Below, piece after piece: positions 35,307-44,292 of a stretch of 64,000 bases of DNA; the stretch's first letter is position 1; each line of letters begins with the position of its first letter. The DNA comes from Helicobacter bilis (lineage in GTDB: Bacteria; Campylobacterota; Campylobacteria; Campylobacterales; Helicobacteraceae). The translations under genes and the position numbers were made by a program. A model generated the notes under the pieces. It did not search any database, was not told the origin of the DNA, and was given only the letters and a program-made list of their open reading frames with translations. The DNA lies in contig NZ_FZMS01000038.1 in the NCBI RefSeq assembly GCF_900198365.1, positions 1 to 64,000 on the forward strand, given 5' to 3'.

Positions 35307-36413
35307 ATGAAAACAAAACAAAATCGCAGAGACTTTTTACAAAAAGTTAGCATAGGAGCGGGGGCGTTGCTTATAGGCAATACGCTTTTTGCAAAAGAAA
35401 ATAGCCCCAAAAGTCAAAATGAGCAAAAATTTAGAGAAGAAAAGCTAAATCTTAGCACAAAGTGGGATAAGACTTTCCCTAAAAGCCCTAAGGTGCTTCA
35501 TCAAAAAGTAACCTTTCACAATCGCTATGGAATCACACTTGCTGCTGATTTGTATCTACCAAAACATCTAAGTAAAGATTCTAAACTTCCAGCTATTGCA
35601 CTAAGTGGTCCCTTTGGTGCGGTAAAAGAGCAATCAAGCGGACTTTACGCACAGATTCTAGCAGAAAATGGCTTTATCACTCTAGCCTTTGACCCTAGCT
35701 TTACAGGGGAGAGTGGTGGGCTTCCTCGCTTTGTCGCCTCGCCTGATATAAATACAGAGGACTTTAGTGCGGCACTAGATTTTCTAAGCCTTTATCCAAG
35801 TGTGGATTCTAGTAAAATCGGCGTTGTGGGGATTTGTGGCTTTGGGGGCTTTGCGATTAATGCAGCGGCAAATGACCCACGCATTAAGGCTACCCTTGCT
35901 TCTACGATGTATGATATGAGTCGTGTGAATGCAAATGGCTATTTTGATAAAGAAAATAGCAAAGAAGCAAGGAATAAAAAGCGAAAAGAGTTGGCAGACC
36001 AAAGGCTAAAAGACTATAAAAGCGGTGTGTATGCCCAAGCAGGAGGCGTGATAGACCCATTGCCAAGTGATGTGCCAGAATTTGTGAAAGACTATCACGC
36101 TTATTACAAAACAAAAAGGGGCTATCATCAAAGGTCGCTAAACTCTAATGGCGGGTGGAATCTCACTTCAACTTTGCCATTTTTGAATATGCCGATTTTA
36201 GCTTATAGTGATGAGATTGAGAGTGCAGTGCTTTTGATACACGGGGAGAAGGCACATAGCAGATATTTTAGCGAAGATGCGTATAAAAAGCTAAAGGGTA
36301 AAAATAAAGAGCTTTTCATTGTCAAAAACGCTTCACACACGGATTTATACGATAAAGTAGATATTATCCCTTTTGCGAAAATTGTGGAGTTTTTTAAGCA
36401 GTATTTAGTATAA
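35307..36413 (+). CDS. Tat-exported alpha/beta hydrolase, YcjY-like
   Basis: 368 residues. The leader contains the twin-arginine motif NRRDFLQK and a hydrophobic stretch ending TLFAKE, so it should be exported folded to the periplasm. The hydrolase fold shows GVVGICGFGGFAINAAA at the nucleophile elbow (cysteine in place of the usual serine, as in YcjY/dienelactone-hydrolase-like enzymes) and ASHTDLYD with the likely histidine and aspartate. It is followed 21 nt later by the broken cupin gene. The substrate is unknown; position in the regulon suggests a stress or detoxification role. Confidence 0.8.
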   Translation: MKTKQNRRDFLQKVSIGAGALLIGNTLFAKENSPKSQNEQKFREEKLNLSTKWDKTFPKSPKVLHQKVTFHNRYGITLAADLYLPKHLSKDSKLPAIALSGPFGAVKEQSSGLYAQILAENGFITLAFDPSFTGESGGLPRFVASPDINTEDFSAALDFLSLYPSVDSSKIGVVGICGFGGFAINAAANDPRIKATLASTMYDMSRVNANGYFDKENSKEARNKKRKELADQRLKDYKSGVYAQAGGVIDPLPSDVPEFVKDYHAYYKTKRGYHQRSLNSNGGWNLTSTLPFLNMPILAYSDEIESAVLLIHGEKAHSRYFSEDAYKKLKGKNKELFIVKNASHTDLYDKVDIIPFAKIVEFFKQYLV

Positions 36414-36434
36414 ATATTTTTTTAAGGAGAGAGT

Positions 36435-36917
36435 ATGCGAGCAAGTAAAATTGTTTTTGTTAGTATGTTGGCAATATGTTTGGCTCAAGGAGAATCTATG
36501 CAAGAGATTACAAAAGAGGCAAAAGAGATGAAAGGAGATTCTAGAATCTTTAGTGGTGATGTTAGAATTACAATGCTTTTTGAGAAAAATGCGTGGCGAG
36601 ACTTTAGCAGTGCAAAGGTGCATTTTAGCCCAAAGGCTAGGACGGCTTGGCATACTCACCCTGCTGGATAGACACTCATTGTTACGCAAGGTGTGATTTA
36701 CGCAGGCACAAAAGATGGCATTATTCACAAAGCAGAAGTAGGGGAGAGCATTTCTTGTCCGCCAAATGTAGCGCATTGGCACGGAGCTGGGTTAGAATCT
36801 AGTGGCACACATATCGCCCTAACGCAATATGATAAGGATTCTAATGTGATATGGGGCGATAAGCTAAGCGATACAGAGTATTTACAAGCGATTAAACAAG
36901 CAGAGAAAAGGAAATGA
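36435..36917 (+). pseudogene. Exported cupin protein, interrupted by one in-frame stop
   Basis: 160 codons in one frame apart from a TAG at 36669-36671. The N-terminus has a signal peptide (IVFVSMLAICLAQG). The cupin core spans TAWHTHPAG, then the stop, then TLIVTQGVIYAG and NVAHWHGAG, which supply the metal-binding histidines. The stop sits where relatives have glutamine (PAGQTL), so one base change (CAG to TAG) explains it. Both halves are otherwise well preserved, suggesting a recent event, a sequencing error or readthrough. It looks co-transcribed with the preceding hydrolase. Confidence 0.8.
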
Positions 36918-37079
36918 TATGCGGGATATAATAAAAGATAGATTCTAAAAGGACAAAATAAACACGCTTTAGATTCTATATGCAGAATCTAAAAGACCCA
37001 CACAGGCAATGCTTACGCAAATATTGTATAATTTTGCCTTTTAATACTTGCAAATTAATACTCGCAAAGAAAGGCTAGA

Positions 37080-37334
37080 ATGTTCTCCTTATCATCTCGC
37101 CGCTACACAGGAGCTAAAACAAAGCTTTTAGATTCTATTGATACAAGCATTTTAAAAAGCTTTGATTATAGAGATAGGAAAAATCTTAGCTTTTTTGATG
37201 TGTTTAGTGGCACAGGGGTTATGAGTGAGTATTTTGCTAAAAAGAAAGAGTTTAATAGTATTATCATCAATGATTTTTTACACTCAAATTTCATCATTTA
37301 TCAAGGCTTTTTTACACAAGATTCTGTGGTATAA
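37080..37334 (+). pseudogene. N-terminal remnant of an adenine DNA methyltransferase
   Basis: 84 residues containing RRYTGAKTKLLDSI and the SAM-binding motif FFDVFSGTGVMSEYF, followed by ending residues that still parallel the methylase at 39649 (INDFLHSNFIIYQ against SSDILYFSYVLQK). The frame then stops abruptly where the TATAAT of the next gene begins. It is the stump of an earlier methylase gene, cut when the present R-M unit came in, or by deletion. Confidence 0.7.
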
Positions 37335-37359
37335 TCCCTACAAAACACAAAGGCAAACA

Positions 37360-38751
37360 ATGAATCTCTATATCCTCACAGAAGAGCGACCAAAACAGGA
37401 AGTGTTGCATACTGTCATTACGAGATTTTTGCAAGATAAAAAGTTTTGTGCTTTTATAGATACGCTTAAGATTTTGCCCATTGTTAAAGAGAATTGCTTT
37501 ACCTTTAGTTATGAGATTCTAGGCGTGTCGTGCAAGGTAGTTGAAAAAATCTATGTCAAAATTGTAAGTGGGACGAGTAGTTTTGTGGATTATCTTGTGT
37601 TTTTTCAAGAGAATGAGCCTACTCCTAAAGATATTCCACTTTATGCGATTGAAGAGACAAAGACAAATGATAGTGAAAGCCGAAATACAGGCGTATATCA
37701 ACGCATTACTAAATTTGTCTATCTTAACAATTTTTATCCACAGACAACAAAAATTATGCTTTACAATCTTAAAACTGAACTCAAAAAACCCACACAAACT
37801 TCAATTTTTGGCACAAGGATTTTACGCACTTTGGGCGTGGAGATTATAGGAAAGGATTTTAGAGAAAATGATGAGATTTTAAAGCCTTTTGAAAGTATAA
37901 AAGAATTGATAGTTTATAAAAACTCAATGAGAAAACCACCAAAAAATAATACTCCACTTAACATCCACAAAATTAAAGATATAATCTTTATAAGTGCAAG
38001 ACTTTTTAAAGCAAATACCCTATCTCACGACCCAAATATTGGGGCGATAAGTGGTATTTGTGCAGCGTTACGAAAGCTGGGGTTTAAAGAGAATCTTACT
38101 ATCACACATCACGGCTTAGAACAAAAACATCTTGGTAAAAATAATAAATTTATACAAATAGCAAATGTGCTACATATTGACTTAGATGGACTTACAATTC
38201 CAAAAGCAAAATTGCCACAAACATATTGGCATTATGAAACACAAGGCGAGAAACTTGCGACAATTTTTATCCATCTTGTTGTGGAGCATTTTAGCAATGC
38301 TTATGGGATTTTTGAAAATCACGCAGGATGTGAAAAAAGCTATTTTTTAACAGCAGATGGCAATTACATAGCGTTACAAAAATATGAGGATAAGCAATCT
38401 TATAAGCAAGGTAACAAAAAGGCAAGGCTTTTTATTCCTGATTTGATTTTGCTTGACCCTAAAAACCTTGAAATTATCAATATTGAGGGTAAAAAATATA
38501 TCAACAAGCAACAAGGAATCAAAGAATTAGACAATTATGATTGCATAGAGACAGAATATATCTCAAAATATTATAAAAATTATAAAATTATCCGCACTCT
38601 TGTGCTTTATGGCTCTTTGCGTGAAGAAATTATAGATATTGAAGTAGGCTTTTTACTTAATGAAAAAGGTAAAATGATTTTGGGGATTAAAGCACCAAAA
38701 ATTTTTATACAAAGCTTAGAAAATTTACTCGCATTTTGGAAACCACAATGA
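37360..38751 (+). CDS. Type II restriction endonuclease of a two-methylase R-M unit
   Basis: 463 residues from the ATG at 37360 (AAAGG upstream; TATAAT at 37330-37335). I do not recognise the specificity. Near the C-terminus FIPDLILLDP and INIEGKKYINKQ form a PD-(D/E)XK nuclease core (PD..EGK). Its stop overlaps the start of the first methylase by 4 nt. Being immediately upstream of two D12-class adenine methylases argues for an asymmetric, type IIS-like recognition site, where each strand needs its own methylase. Function from motif and context. Confidence 0.72.
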   Translation: MNLYILTEERPKQEVLHTVITRFLQDKKFCAFIDTLKILPIVKENCFTFSYEILGVSCKVVEKIYVKIVSGTSSFVDYLVFFQENEPTPKDIPLYAIEETKTNDSESRNTGVYQRITKFVYLNNFYPQTTKIMLYNLKTELKKPTQTSIFGTRILRTLGVEIIGKDFRENDEILKPFESIKELIVYKNSMRKPPKNNTPLNIHKIKDIIFISARLFKANTLSHDPNIGAISGICAALRKLGFKENLTITHHGLEQKHLGKNNKFIQIANVLHIDLDGLTIPKAKLPQTYWHYETQGEKLATIFIHLVVEHFSNAYGIFENHAGCEKSYFLTADGNYIALQKYEDKQSYKQGNKKARLFIPDLILLDPKNLEIINIEGKKYINKQQGIKELDNYDCIETEYISKYYKNYKIIRTLVLYGSLREEIIDIEVGFLLNEKGKMILGIKAPKIFIQSLENLLAFWKPQ

Positions 38752-39668
38752 CAAAAATAATACAATCAAAACCAAGCTATATCAAATCTCCGCTCAATTA
38801 CATTGGCGGAAAATACAAAGTCTTATCCCAAATCCTACCTTTATTTCCTAAAAGAATTGATACTTTTATAGATGTATTTTGTGGGGGTTGTAATGTAGCA
38901 GTTAATGTCAATGCCAAGCGAATTTTGGCAAATGATAATTTAAGTTATCTTATCGCTCTTTTAAAATTTTTACAACAAAATCCTTTAGAAAAAACACTGC
39001 AAGAAATAGAGCAAATCATACATTTTTATGCTTTAAGCAAAGAAAATGCAGAGGGTTATAAACTTTTAAGAGATGATTATAATACCCGTAAGCTTCCTTT
39101 AAAATTACTTGCTCTTATTGCCTTTAGCTTCAATCATCAAATACGCTTTAATAATGCCCACCATTTTAACACCCCTTTTGGCAGAAATCGCTCAAGTTTT
39201 AACCCACAAATGCAAATCAATCTCATCGCTTTTATACAATCCTTACAACAAATAAATATCACACTTTCTAGCCTTGATTTTAGTGAAGTTTTTAGCACTT
39301 TAGATTCTATGCAAGATAAAGAAATATTTGTGTATTGCGACCCACCCTATCTTATTACGCAAGGCACTTATAATGATGGCAAAAGGGGCTTTAGTGGCTG
39401 GAATGAAAGCCTAGAAAAAGATCTTTTAAATTATCTTAGCAAACTAGATTCTAAAGGTATTCTCTTTGGACTTTCAAATGTCCTTACCCATAAAGGAAGG
39501 GAAAATAAGCTTTTAAAAGAGTGGTTAGAAAAGCATAATTTTTATATCCACACCATACAAACACACTATACAAATGCAAATTATCAAGCAAAATATAGGG
39601 ATAAACAACATACGCAAGAAGTATTCATTACAAATTACAAGGCGGACAATGCGTTTTATTGGCAATAA
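38748..39668 (+). CDS. D12-class N6-adenine DNA methyltransferase M1
   Basis: 306 residues. SPLNYIGGKYKVLSQI (alpha-class motif X), FIDVFCGGCNVAVN (motif I) and YCDPPYL (motif IV) appear in the Dam/D12 order. It starts within the ATGA overlap with the endonuclease gene, and its end overlaps M2 by 20 nt, so the three genes are translationally coupled. It presumably methylates one strand of the endonuclease site. Confidence 0.9.
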   Translation: MTKIIQSKPSYIKSPLNYIGGKYKVLSQILPLFPKRIDTFIDVFCGGCNVAVNVNAKRILANDNLSYLIALLKFLQQNPLEKTLQEIEQIIHFYALSKENAEGYKLLRDDYNTRKLPLKLLALIAFSFNHQIRFNNAHHFNTPFGRNRSSFNPQMQINLIAFIQSLQQINITLSSLDFSEVFSTLDSMQDKEIFVYCDPPYLITQGTYNDGKRGFSGWNESLEKDLLNYLSKLDSKGILFGLSNVLTHKGRENKLLKEWLEKHNFYIHTIQTHYTNANYQAKYRDKQHTQEVFITNYKADNAFYWQ

Positions 39669-40707
39669 AGAAAAACTAGCCCCTATCATTTATGACTTTT
39701 TACAAAAACTTGAGCTTATTAAAACACAAAAACAAAGCTTTTTTGATGTTTTTAGTGGTAGTGTGAGTATGGGGAAATTCTTTAGACAAAAAGGTTTTAA
39801 AGTATATAGTAGTGATATACTTTATTTTTCTTATGTTTTGCAAAAAGCCTATTTAGAGTATAAAAGTCCAAGCTTTAAAAAGCTTTTGCCACTTATAGAA
39901 AAACAATCTTCACAAAATAACGCATTTTTTAGCACTCCTTATGAAAAGGTGCTAAATGTTTTAAATTCCTTGCAAGGCTTAGAAGGATTTATCAGCACAC
40001 ATTACGCACCCAGTCCCATAAATGCAAGAATGTATTTCACACAAGAAAACGCACAAAAAATAGATGCGATGCGTTTGCAAATAGAGCAATGGAAAAATGA
40101 AAATCATATCAACGAGAGTGAGTATTTTATCCTCCTTGCCACACTTTTAGAATCTGTGTCTTTATTTGCAAATGTGGCAGGTGTGTATGCGGCATTTTGT
40201 AAAAGTTGGGACAAAAGAGCTTTAAAGCCTTTTGCGTTAAAACCTATTGTGTTTTTGCAGGGCATAAGTGGGAAGTGCTTTTGTGGCGATAGTGTAAAGC
40301 TTTTGCAAAGTTTTAAAGAGTCCATTGATATACTTTATCTTGATCCACCTTATAATCAAAGACAATACGCCCCAAATTATCATTTACTAGAAACCCTTGC
40401 AAGATATGATAATCCTAGCATTAAAGGTGTGGCTGGAATGCGTGAGTGGGGGAAGCAAAAAAGCCTATTTTGCAACGCAAAAACTGCTTTAATACAGCTA
40501 GAAAAGATTGTAAAATTACCTTGCTATAAAACCTTAGCATTAAGCTACAATAGCGATGGAATTATGCAAAAAGATTCTATTTTCAAGCTTTTAGAATCCT
40601 TTGGTAAAGTAAGTTTTTATGAAATTCCTTATAGACGATTTAAAAGCAACGCTAAAGTGCGAAAAAATGATGTATTTGAATACTTATGGGTGCTTGAAAA
40701 ATTTTAA
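39649..40707 (+). CDS. D12-class adenine DNA methyltransferase M2
   Basis: 352 residues from the ATG at 39649 (MRFIGNKEK). RFIGNKEKLAPIIYDF is motif X, SFFDVFSGSVSMGKFF motif I, LYLDPPYNQRQY motif IV, and ETLARYD follows. It overlaps M1 by 20 nt. Presumably methylates the other strand. It shares the FFDVFSG block with the stump at 37080, which may be its former relative. Confidence 0.9.
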   Translation: MRFIGNKEKLAPIIYDFLQKLELIKTQKQSFFDVFSGSVSMGKFFRQKGFKVYSSDILYFSYVLQKAYLEYKSPSFKKLLPLIEKQSSQNNAFFSTPYEKVLNVLNSLQGLEGFISTHYAPSPINARMYFTQENAQKIDAMRLQIEQWKNENHINESEYFILLATLLESVSLFANVAGVYAAFCKSWDKRALKPFALKPIVFLQGISGKCFCGDSVKLLQSFKESIDILYLDPPYNQRQYAPNYHLLETLARYDNPSIKGVAGMREWGKQKSLFCNAKTALIQLEKIVKLPCYKTLALSYNSDGIMQKDSIFKLLESFGKVSFYEIPYRRFKSNAKVRKNDVFEYLWVLEKF

Positions 40708-40949
40708 TTGCAATTTGTGAAGAAATTTTTACAATTAAACAAAACACATATCAAAGGAATGCAGATTCTGCCCCTAAGCACAGATGATTTAATTAAAATC
40801 TTAGAATCTTGTCTAAGCATAACGCCCTTATGCCAAAGTTTAAACAAGCCCTTAGCAGTAATGAAACTTGGGGTAGTAAGTGGTATCAAACCCAAATTCA
40901 AACAATGCTTGAAAATTTATAATTATTCTGCAAATCTCGCATTTTCCCC

Positions 40950-40980
40950 TTGACAAACACTAGGTGTTAGGCTTTATACT
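40950..40980 (+). promoter_or_regulatory. Regulon promoter 3
   Basis: TTGACA (40950-40955), 19-nt spacer with AACACTAGGTGTTAGG, TATACT (40975-40980), preceded by C4. The acetyltransferase gene starts about 220 nt downstream, with a palindromic element between them. Confidence 0.7.
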
Positions 40981-41016
40981 TTCATTTTATTTTATATTGG
41001 CATTGTAGATTCTAGG

Positions 41017-41098
41017 TTGTCATACTGAAGCTATAAGCTGAAGTATCTAGCATAGAATCTAAACAAGATATTTTGTGCTATGCACTCAATATGACAAG
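41017..41098. repeat. Palindromic element between promoter 3 and its gene
   Basis: It runs from TTGTCATACTGAAGCTATA to GTGCTATGCACTCAATATGA then CAAG. It lies in the untranslated leader of the acetyltransferase gene, where its hairpin could affect the transcript. Confidence 0.65.
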
Positions 41099-41201
41099 AT
41101 TCTAGATTTTAGTCAAATGTGTGCAGGGCAAAAGGACATTTCTTAGAATCTTAATCGCAAGATTGCTACTAGATTCTACAAAAACCTACAAGGACACAAC
41201 T

Positions 41202-41810
41202 ATGCAAAACATTAACAAAGCAAAAGCTACAACAAACGCTACGCCAAGCACAGATAGAGACATTTTTACGCGTGATATAAATGGAGAGTTAATAAGCCCA
41301 GATGATAAGGATTTCTCACAGATTTTAGCCGTTATAGAAAACACGCAAAAGCTCGTCCATAAGCTAAATACACAAATGCTAGATAAAGATTCTGCAAGGG
41401 CTATTTTTAGCGAAATTGTAGGCTATGAAGTGGATTCTAGCACTTGGATATTCCCACCATTTTATACAGATTTTGGACGCAATATCAAGGTAGGCAAAAA
41501 CTTCTTTATGAATAGCTCTTGCACTTTTATGGATAGGGGCGGGATAAGAATTGGTGATGATGTGTTTATCGCTCCAAAGGTATGTCTCACTACAATCAAT
41601 CACGACTTTAACCCCCACAATCGCAAGGCGACTTTTTGTAAGCCCATTGTGATAAAAGATAGGGTATGGATAGGGATAAATGCCACGATTTGCCCGGGAG
41701 TTACCATTGGGGAAAACTCAATCATTGCCGCAGGAAGCGTGGTAACTAAAGATGTCCCGCCAAATGTCATTGTCGGCGGGAATCCTGCTAAGATTCTAAA
41801 AACGCTTTGA
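41202..41810 (+). CDS. Hexapeptide-repeat O-acetyltransferase (maltose/galactoside acetyltransferase type)
   Basis: 202 residues from the ATG at 41202 (CAAGGACAC upstream). Left-handed beta-helix repeats: [32 protein letters not shown], then [20 protein letters not shown] and [20 protein letters not shown] at the CoA site. The catalytic histidine is probably the one in [10 protein letters not shown]. It transfers acetyl from acetyl-CoA to a sugar hydroxyl. Reached from regulon promoter 3. Natural acceptor unknown. Confidence 0.88.
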   Translation: MQNINKAKATTNATPSTDRDIFTRDINGELISPDDKDFSQILAVIENTQKLVHKLNTQMLDKDSARAIFSEIVGYEVDSSTWIFPPFYTDFGRNIKVGKNFFMNSSCTFMDRGGIRIGDDVFIAPKVCLTTINHDFNPHNRKATFCKPIVIKDRVWIGINATICPGVTIGENSIIAAGSVVTKDVPPNVIVGGNPAKILKTL

Positions 41811-41860
41811 AAATCCCCATAAATTGCAAGTAGCAAAGGGCTTTCACAAAGCCCTTAAGC

Positions 41861-42550
41861 TTACTCCGCATATAAACCTATGTGTTTTCTCCCATAATTA
41901 CTAGCAGAATCTAGGGCAATTTGACAGAGCTTGTAGGCATAGTCGCCATAGCCTATGATGGATTTACCTTGCTTATTTGTTTGAAAAAGCTCGTAAGAGA
42001 TTTGCACATTTGCCCCCTTTGGCAAATCAGGCACAAACTCCGCCGCTGGGCTAACAAAGCACCATTTGAGTGCTTGAGTATCCTTTAGGTATTCAAGCAC
42101 TGCCGCTTGTGCGTTTGCCACAGGCTTGTATTCTTCGGGGAAGCTAGGTGTATTTACAAGCTGTGTATGAGAATCTACATAAAGACTTCCTGCCCCACCC
42201 ACGACAAAAAGCACAGCTTTACTCCCTTGCAAAATCTGTGCTAAATGCGTGATATGCTCGGTGTGAAGCTTGAGATTCTGCCACTCGCCAAAGGCATCAA
42301 ATACCACATCAAAATGTGCTAAATCACTAGAATCTAGTGCGAAAATATCCTTTTTCACCACGGCTAGATTTTCTAAAAGCCTTTTTACATCGCCATTTTG
42401 TGTAGATTCACTCTGCAAACACTTCTCTAGCCGCTTCATATCAAATGCTCCACGCACAAAGGCACACACACTTGCCCCTTGAAGCAATGCTTCTTTTACC
42501 AAAAGTCTCCCAACTTTGCCATTTGCTGCTAAAACTGCTACTTGTAACAT
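41861..42550 (-). CDS. NAD(P)-binding atypical short-chain reductase
   Basis: 229 residues. The N-terminus MLQVAVLAANGKVGRLLVKE has the glycine-rich GxxGxxG-like dinucleotide loop of the NAD(P)H-binding (NmrA/YwnB-like) group. FVSPAAEFVPDLPKG near the C-terminus also fits that group. It is divergent from the HxlR regulator at 42753, the usual arrangement for HxlR and its target. Probable redox-stress or quinone-type reductase; the substrate is unknown. Confidence 0.78.
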   Translation of the reverse strand: MLQVAVLAANGKVGRLLVKEALLQGASVCAFVRGAFDMKRLEKCLQSESTQNGDVKRLLENLAVVKKDIFALDSSDLAHFDVVFDAFGEWQNLKLHTEHITHLAQILQGSKAVLFVVGGAGSLYVDSHTQLVNTPSFPEEYKPVANAQAAVLEYLKDTQALKWCFVSPAAEFVPDLPKGANVQISYELFQTNKQGKSIIGYGDYAYKLCQIALDSASNYGRKHIGLYAE

Positions 42551-42752
42551 TATGTATCCTTTTTATAAATTTACCCTTTTAGTTTTTGGAATCTAAAAGG
42601 ACTTTGAAATGATAAAGTAGTAATATATAAAAATCAAGTAGGGATAATTTTATAATATAGGTATAAATTTAGTAGTATTGTGTAAAATAGGAAAAAATAC
42701 GCTATAATTTTTCTATCATTTCTTGTTTATCCATCATTGCTAAGGAGAGTTT

Positions 42753-43082
42753 ATGAATGAATTTTGCTCTGTGTGTGCTGTTGAGACGACACTCAATCTT
42801 ATAGGCAATAAGTGGAAGTTTCTCATTGTCCGCGATTTGCTTCAAGGCACAAAGCGTTTTGGCGAGCTGAAAAAAAGTATCGGTGCGAGTAAAAATCAAA
42901 GCATTTCTCAAAATGTGCTTACACAGAATCTGCGTGAATTAGAAGAGGCAAAGCTCATCACACGCAAGGTCTATGCTGAAGTCCCACCGCGTGTAGAGTA
43001 TAGCCTAACCCCACTTGGATTAAGTCTGCAATCTGTTTTGACAAGTCTAGAATCTTGGGGCAGAAGCTATCAAAATTTATAA
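42753..43082 (+). CDS. HxlR-family transcriptional regulator
   Basis: 109 residues. Winged helix with CSVCAVETTLNLIGNKWKFL, FGELKKSIGASKNQSIS and AEVPPRVEYSLTPLGLSL, all typical of HxlR. Two cysteines at residues 5 and 8 could act as a thiol switch, as in related redox-sensing HxlR members. TAAGGAGAG precedes the ATG. It probably controls the divergent reductase gene; a link to the six repeated promoters is possible but less likely than for the MerR protein. Confidence 0.88.
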   Translation: MNEFCSVCAVETTLNLIGNKWKFLIVRDLLQGTKRFGELKKSIGASKNQSISQNVLTQNLRELEEAKLITRKVYAEVPPRVEYSLTPLGLSLQSVLTSLESWGRSYQNL

Positions 43083-43150
43083 AGTTAAGATTCTAAGAAT
43101 GCTTTAGAATCTTGCGTGATATAGAGATGATAAGAGAGTGGGTTTGGTTT

Positions 43151-43549
43151 TTAGTCCTTTTTATTTTTAACTGCAAGAAAGCGATGCTGTGTATTGTTTT
43201 TTTCTTTTTTATGTGCTTGTCCCCACTCACACATAGAATCTAGAACCGGTATAAGTGATTTCCCACGAGATGATAGGCTGTATTCAACTTTAGGCGGGAT
43301 TTGCGGATATTCTTTGCGTTTGATTAAGTCATCACTCTCAAGCTCTCGCAACGCATTTGTAAGCGATTTAAACGACACGCCATCAATGTAGCGTTTTAGC
43401 TCGTTATAGCGGACAACTTCAAAACGATGAAGTGCATATAGAATAGTCATCTTATATTTGCCGCTAATAAGACTTAAAGTGTAGGCAAATGGACTCTCAC
43501 AAAGCAAACAATTATGGATAGATTCTGTATTTTTTGGATTTTTCTGCAT
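43151..43549 (-). CDS. HxlR-family transcriptional regulator (second)
   Basis: 132 residues. HNCLLCESPFAYTLSLISGK, YNELKRYIDGVSFKSLTNAL and PPKVEYSLSSRGKSLIP are the HxlR winged-helix signatures. Again a CxxC near the N-terminus. It shares clear similarity with the regulator at 42753, from which it is separated by about 70 nt in convergent orientation. The gene to its other side (43705) is divergent and may be its target. The charged tail after WGQAHKKEK is extra. Confidence 0.85.
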   Translation of the reverse strand: MQKNPKNTESIHNCLLCESPFAYTLSLISGKYKMTILYALHRFEVVRYNELKRYIDGVSFKSLTNALRELESDDLIKRKEYPQIPPKVEYSLSSRGKSLIPVLDSMCEWGQAHKKEKNNTQHRFLAVKNKKD

Positions 43550-43704
43550 ATTTTCACCTTTTTTTATTTGTAGCTAGATAGCTTAAATGCGAATGCGTAT
43601 TTTACTCTACTTTTAGTAAGTATATTACTTTATTTTGCGTATTGTATTTTTGTGAGCTTTGATTTATAATTTTGTAAATTTTAGGATTTAGAAAAGGAAT
43701 AGTG

Positions 43705-44046
43705 ATGAATAAAGTCAAAATTGAAGTGATAAAAACGCATTTTGATGAAGAATTAGCTAAAGAATATGGCGTGGAATGCGTGTGTCCTATACACAAGGTT
43801 GGAGAGAGTTTTATCTCACTTGGCTTTGATAAACCGCAAGGATTCTGCGATGAGGCGTGGAAGGCGATTTATCAATATGTGTTTGCACTCGCACATAGCG
43901 ATAAAGACAGCGTATTTTATTTTAAAGATTGGATTAAAAAGCCCGGTGTAGCGATAAACTCGTGCAATGATGGAATCCGCCCAGTGATTTTTAAACTCAC
44001 AAGGCTAGATTCTAAAGCACAGGCAGATGACTTTTATAATGAGTGA
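43705..44046 (+). CDS. TIGR04076-type small protein
   Basis: 113 residues from the ATG at 43705 (AAAAGGAAT upstream). Conserved features include CVCPIHKVGESFI, PQGFCDEAWKAIYQYV and INSCNDGIRPVIFKLTR, which I associate with the TIGR04076 family of unknown function found near oxidoreductases. The Cys pairs could bind metal or respond to redox state. Divergent from an HxlR regulator, so likely part of the stress genes here. Confidence 0.65.
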   Translation: MNKVKIEVIKTHFDEELAKEYGVECVCPIHKVGESFISLGFDKPQGFCDEAWKAIYQYVFALAHSDKDSVFYFKDWIKKPGVAINSCNDGIRPVIFKLTRLDSKAQADDFYNE

Positions 44047-44079
44047 AAATTAGAAATGGCAGTAAGAAATTTGGCAATT

Positions 44080-44200
44080 ACAATTTATAGACAAAGATGA
44101 TAGCAATTGGCTACAACATTTTTCAAAGATTCTAAAAACACTTTAGAATCTAATGCAGGGATTATAGAGGTAGAGTATTTTGATATGGGAAGATTCTAAA
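44080..44200 (+). pseudogene. Short gene remnant
   Basis: One frame reads FIDKDDSNWLQHFSKILKTL and stops; a shifted frame continues NAGIIEVEYFDMGRF and stops at about 44200. The two pieces look like consecutive parts of a former coding end with a frameshift at an AGAATCT heptamer. Family unknown. Confidence 0.35.
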
Positions 44201-44225
44201 ACTATATAGATTTTTATTTTCCCCC

Positions 44226-44255
44226 TTGAGCTACACTAGGTGTCAGGTTTATACT
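44226..44255 (+). promoter_or_regulatory. Regulon promoter 4
   Basis: TTGAGC (44226-44231), 18-nt spacer with TACACTAGGTGTCAGG, TATACT (44250-44255), preceded by C5. It is 38 nt upstream of the MFS transporter start. The -35 is weaker and the spacer one base shorter than in promoters 1-3. Confidence 0.68.
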
Positions 44256-44292
44256 TTCACTTCACATTTATTTTTATACGAAAAGGAAAAAG

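Larger units (their letters stand above)
40708..41201. other. Gap with a frameshifted gene end, regulon promoter 3 and a palindromic element
   Basis: From 40759 (AAAGGA just before an ATG) a short frame reads MQILPLSTDDLIKILES; another frame from about 40829 reads MPKFKQALSSNETWGSKWYQ then TQIQTMLENL and stops near 40922. They look like one small gene with a frameshift. I do not know the family. Promoter 3 and the repeat (41017-41098) follow. Confidence 0.4.

Noticed and set aside
40708-40953. 81-residue gene after the methylase pair
   Set aside because: The TTG start has no ribosome binding site and the frame changes part way; treated as a frameshifted remnant.
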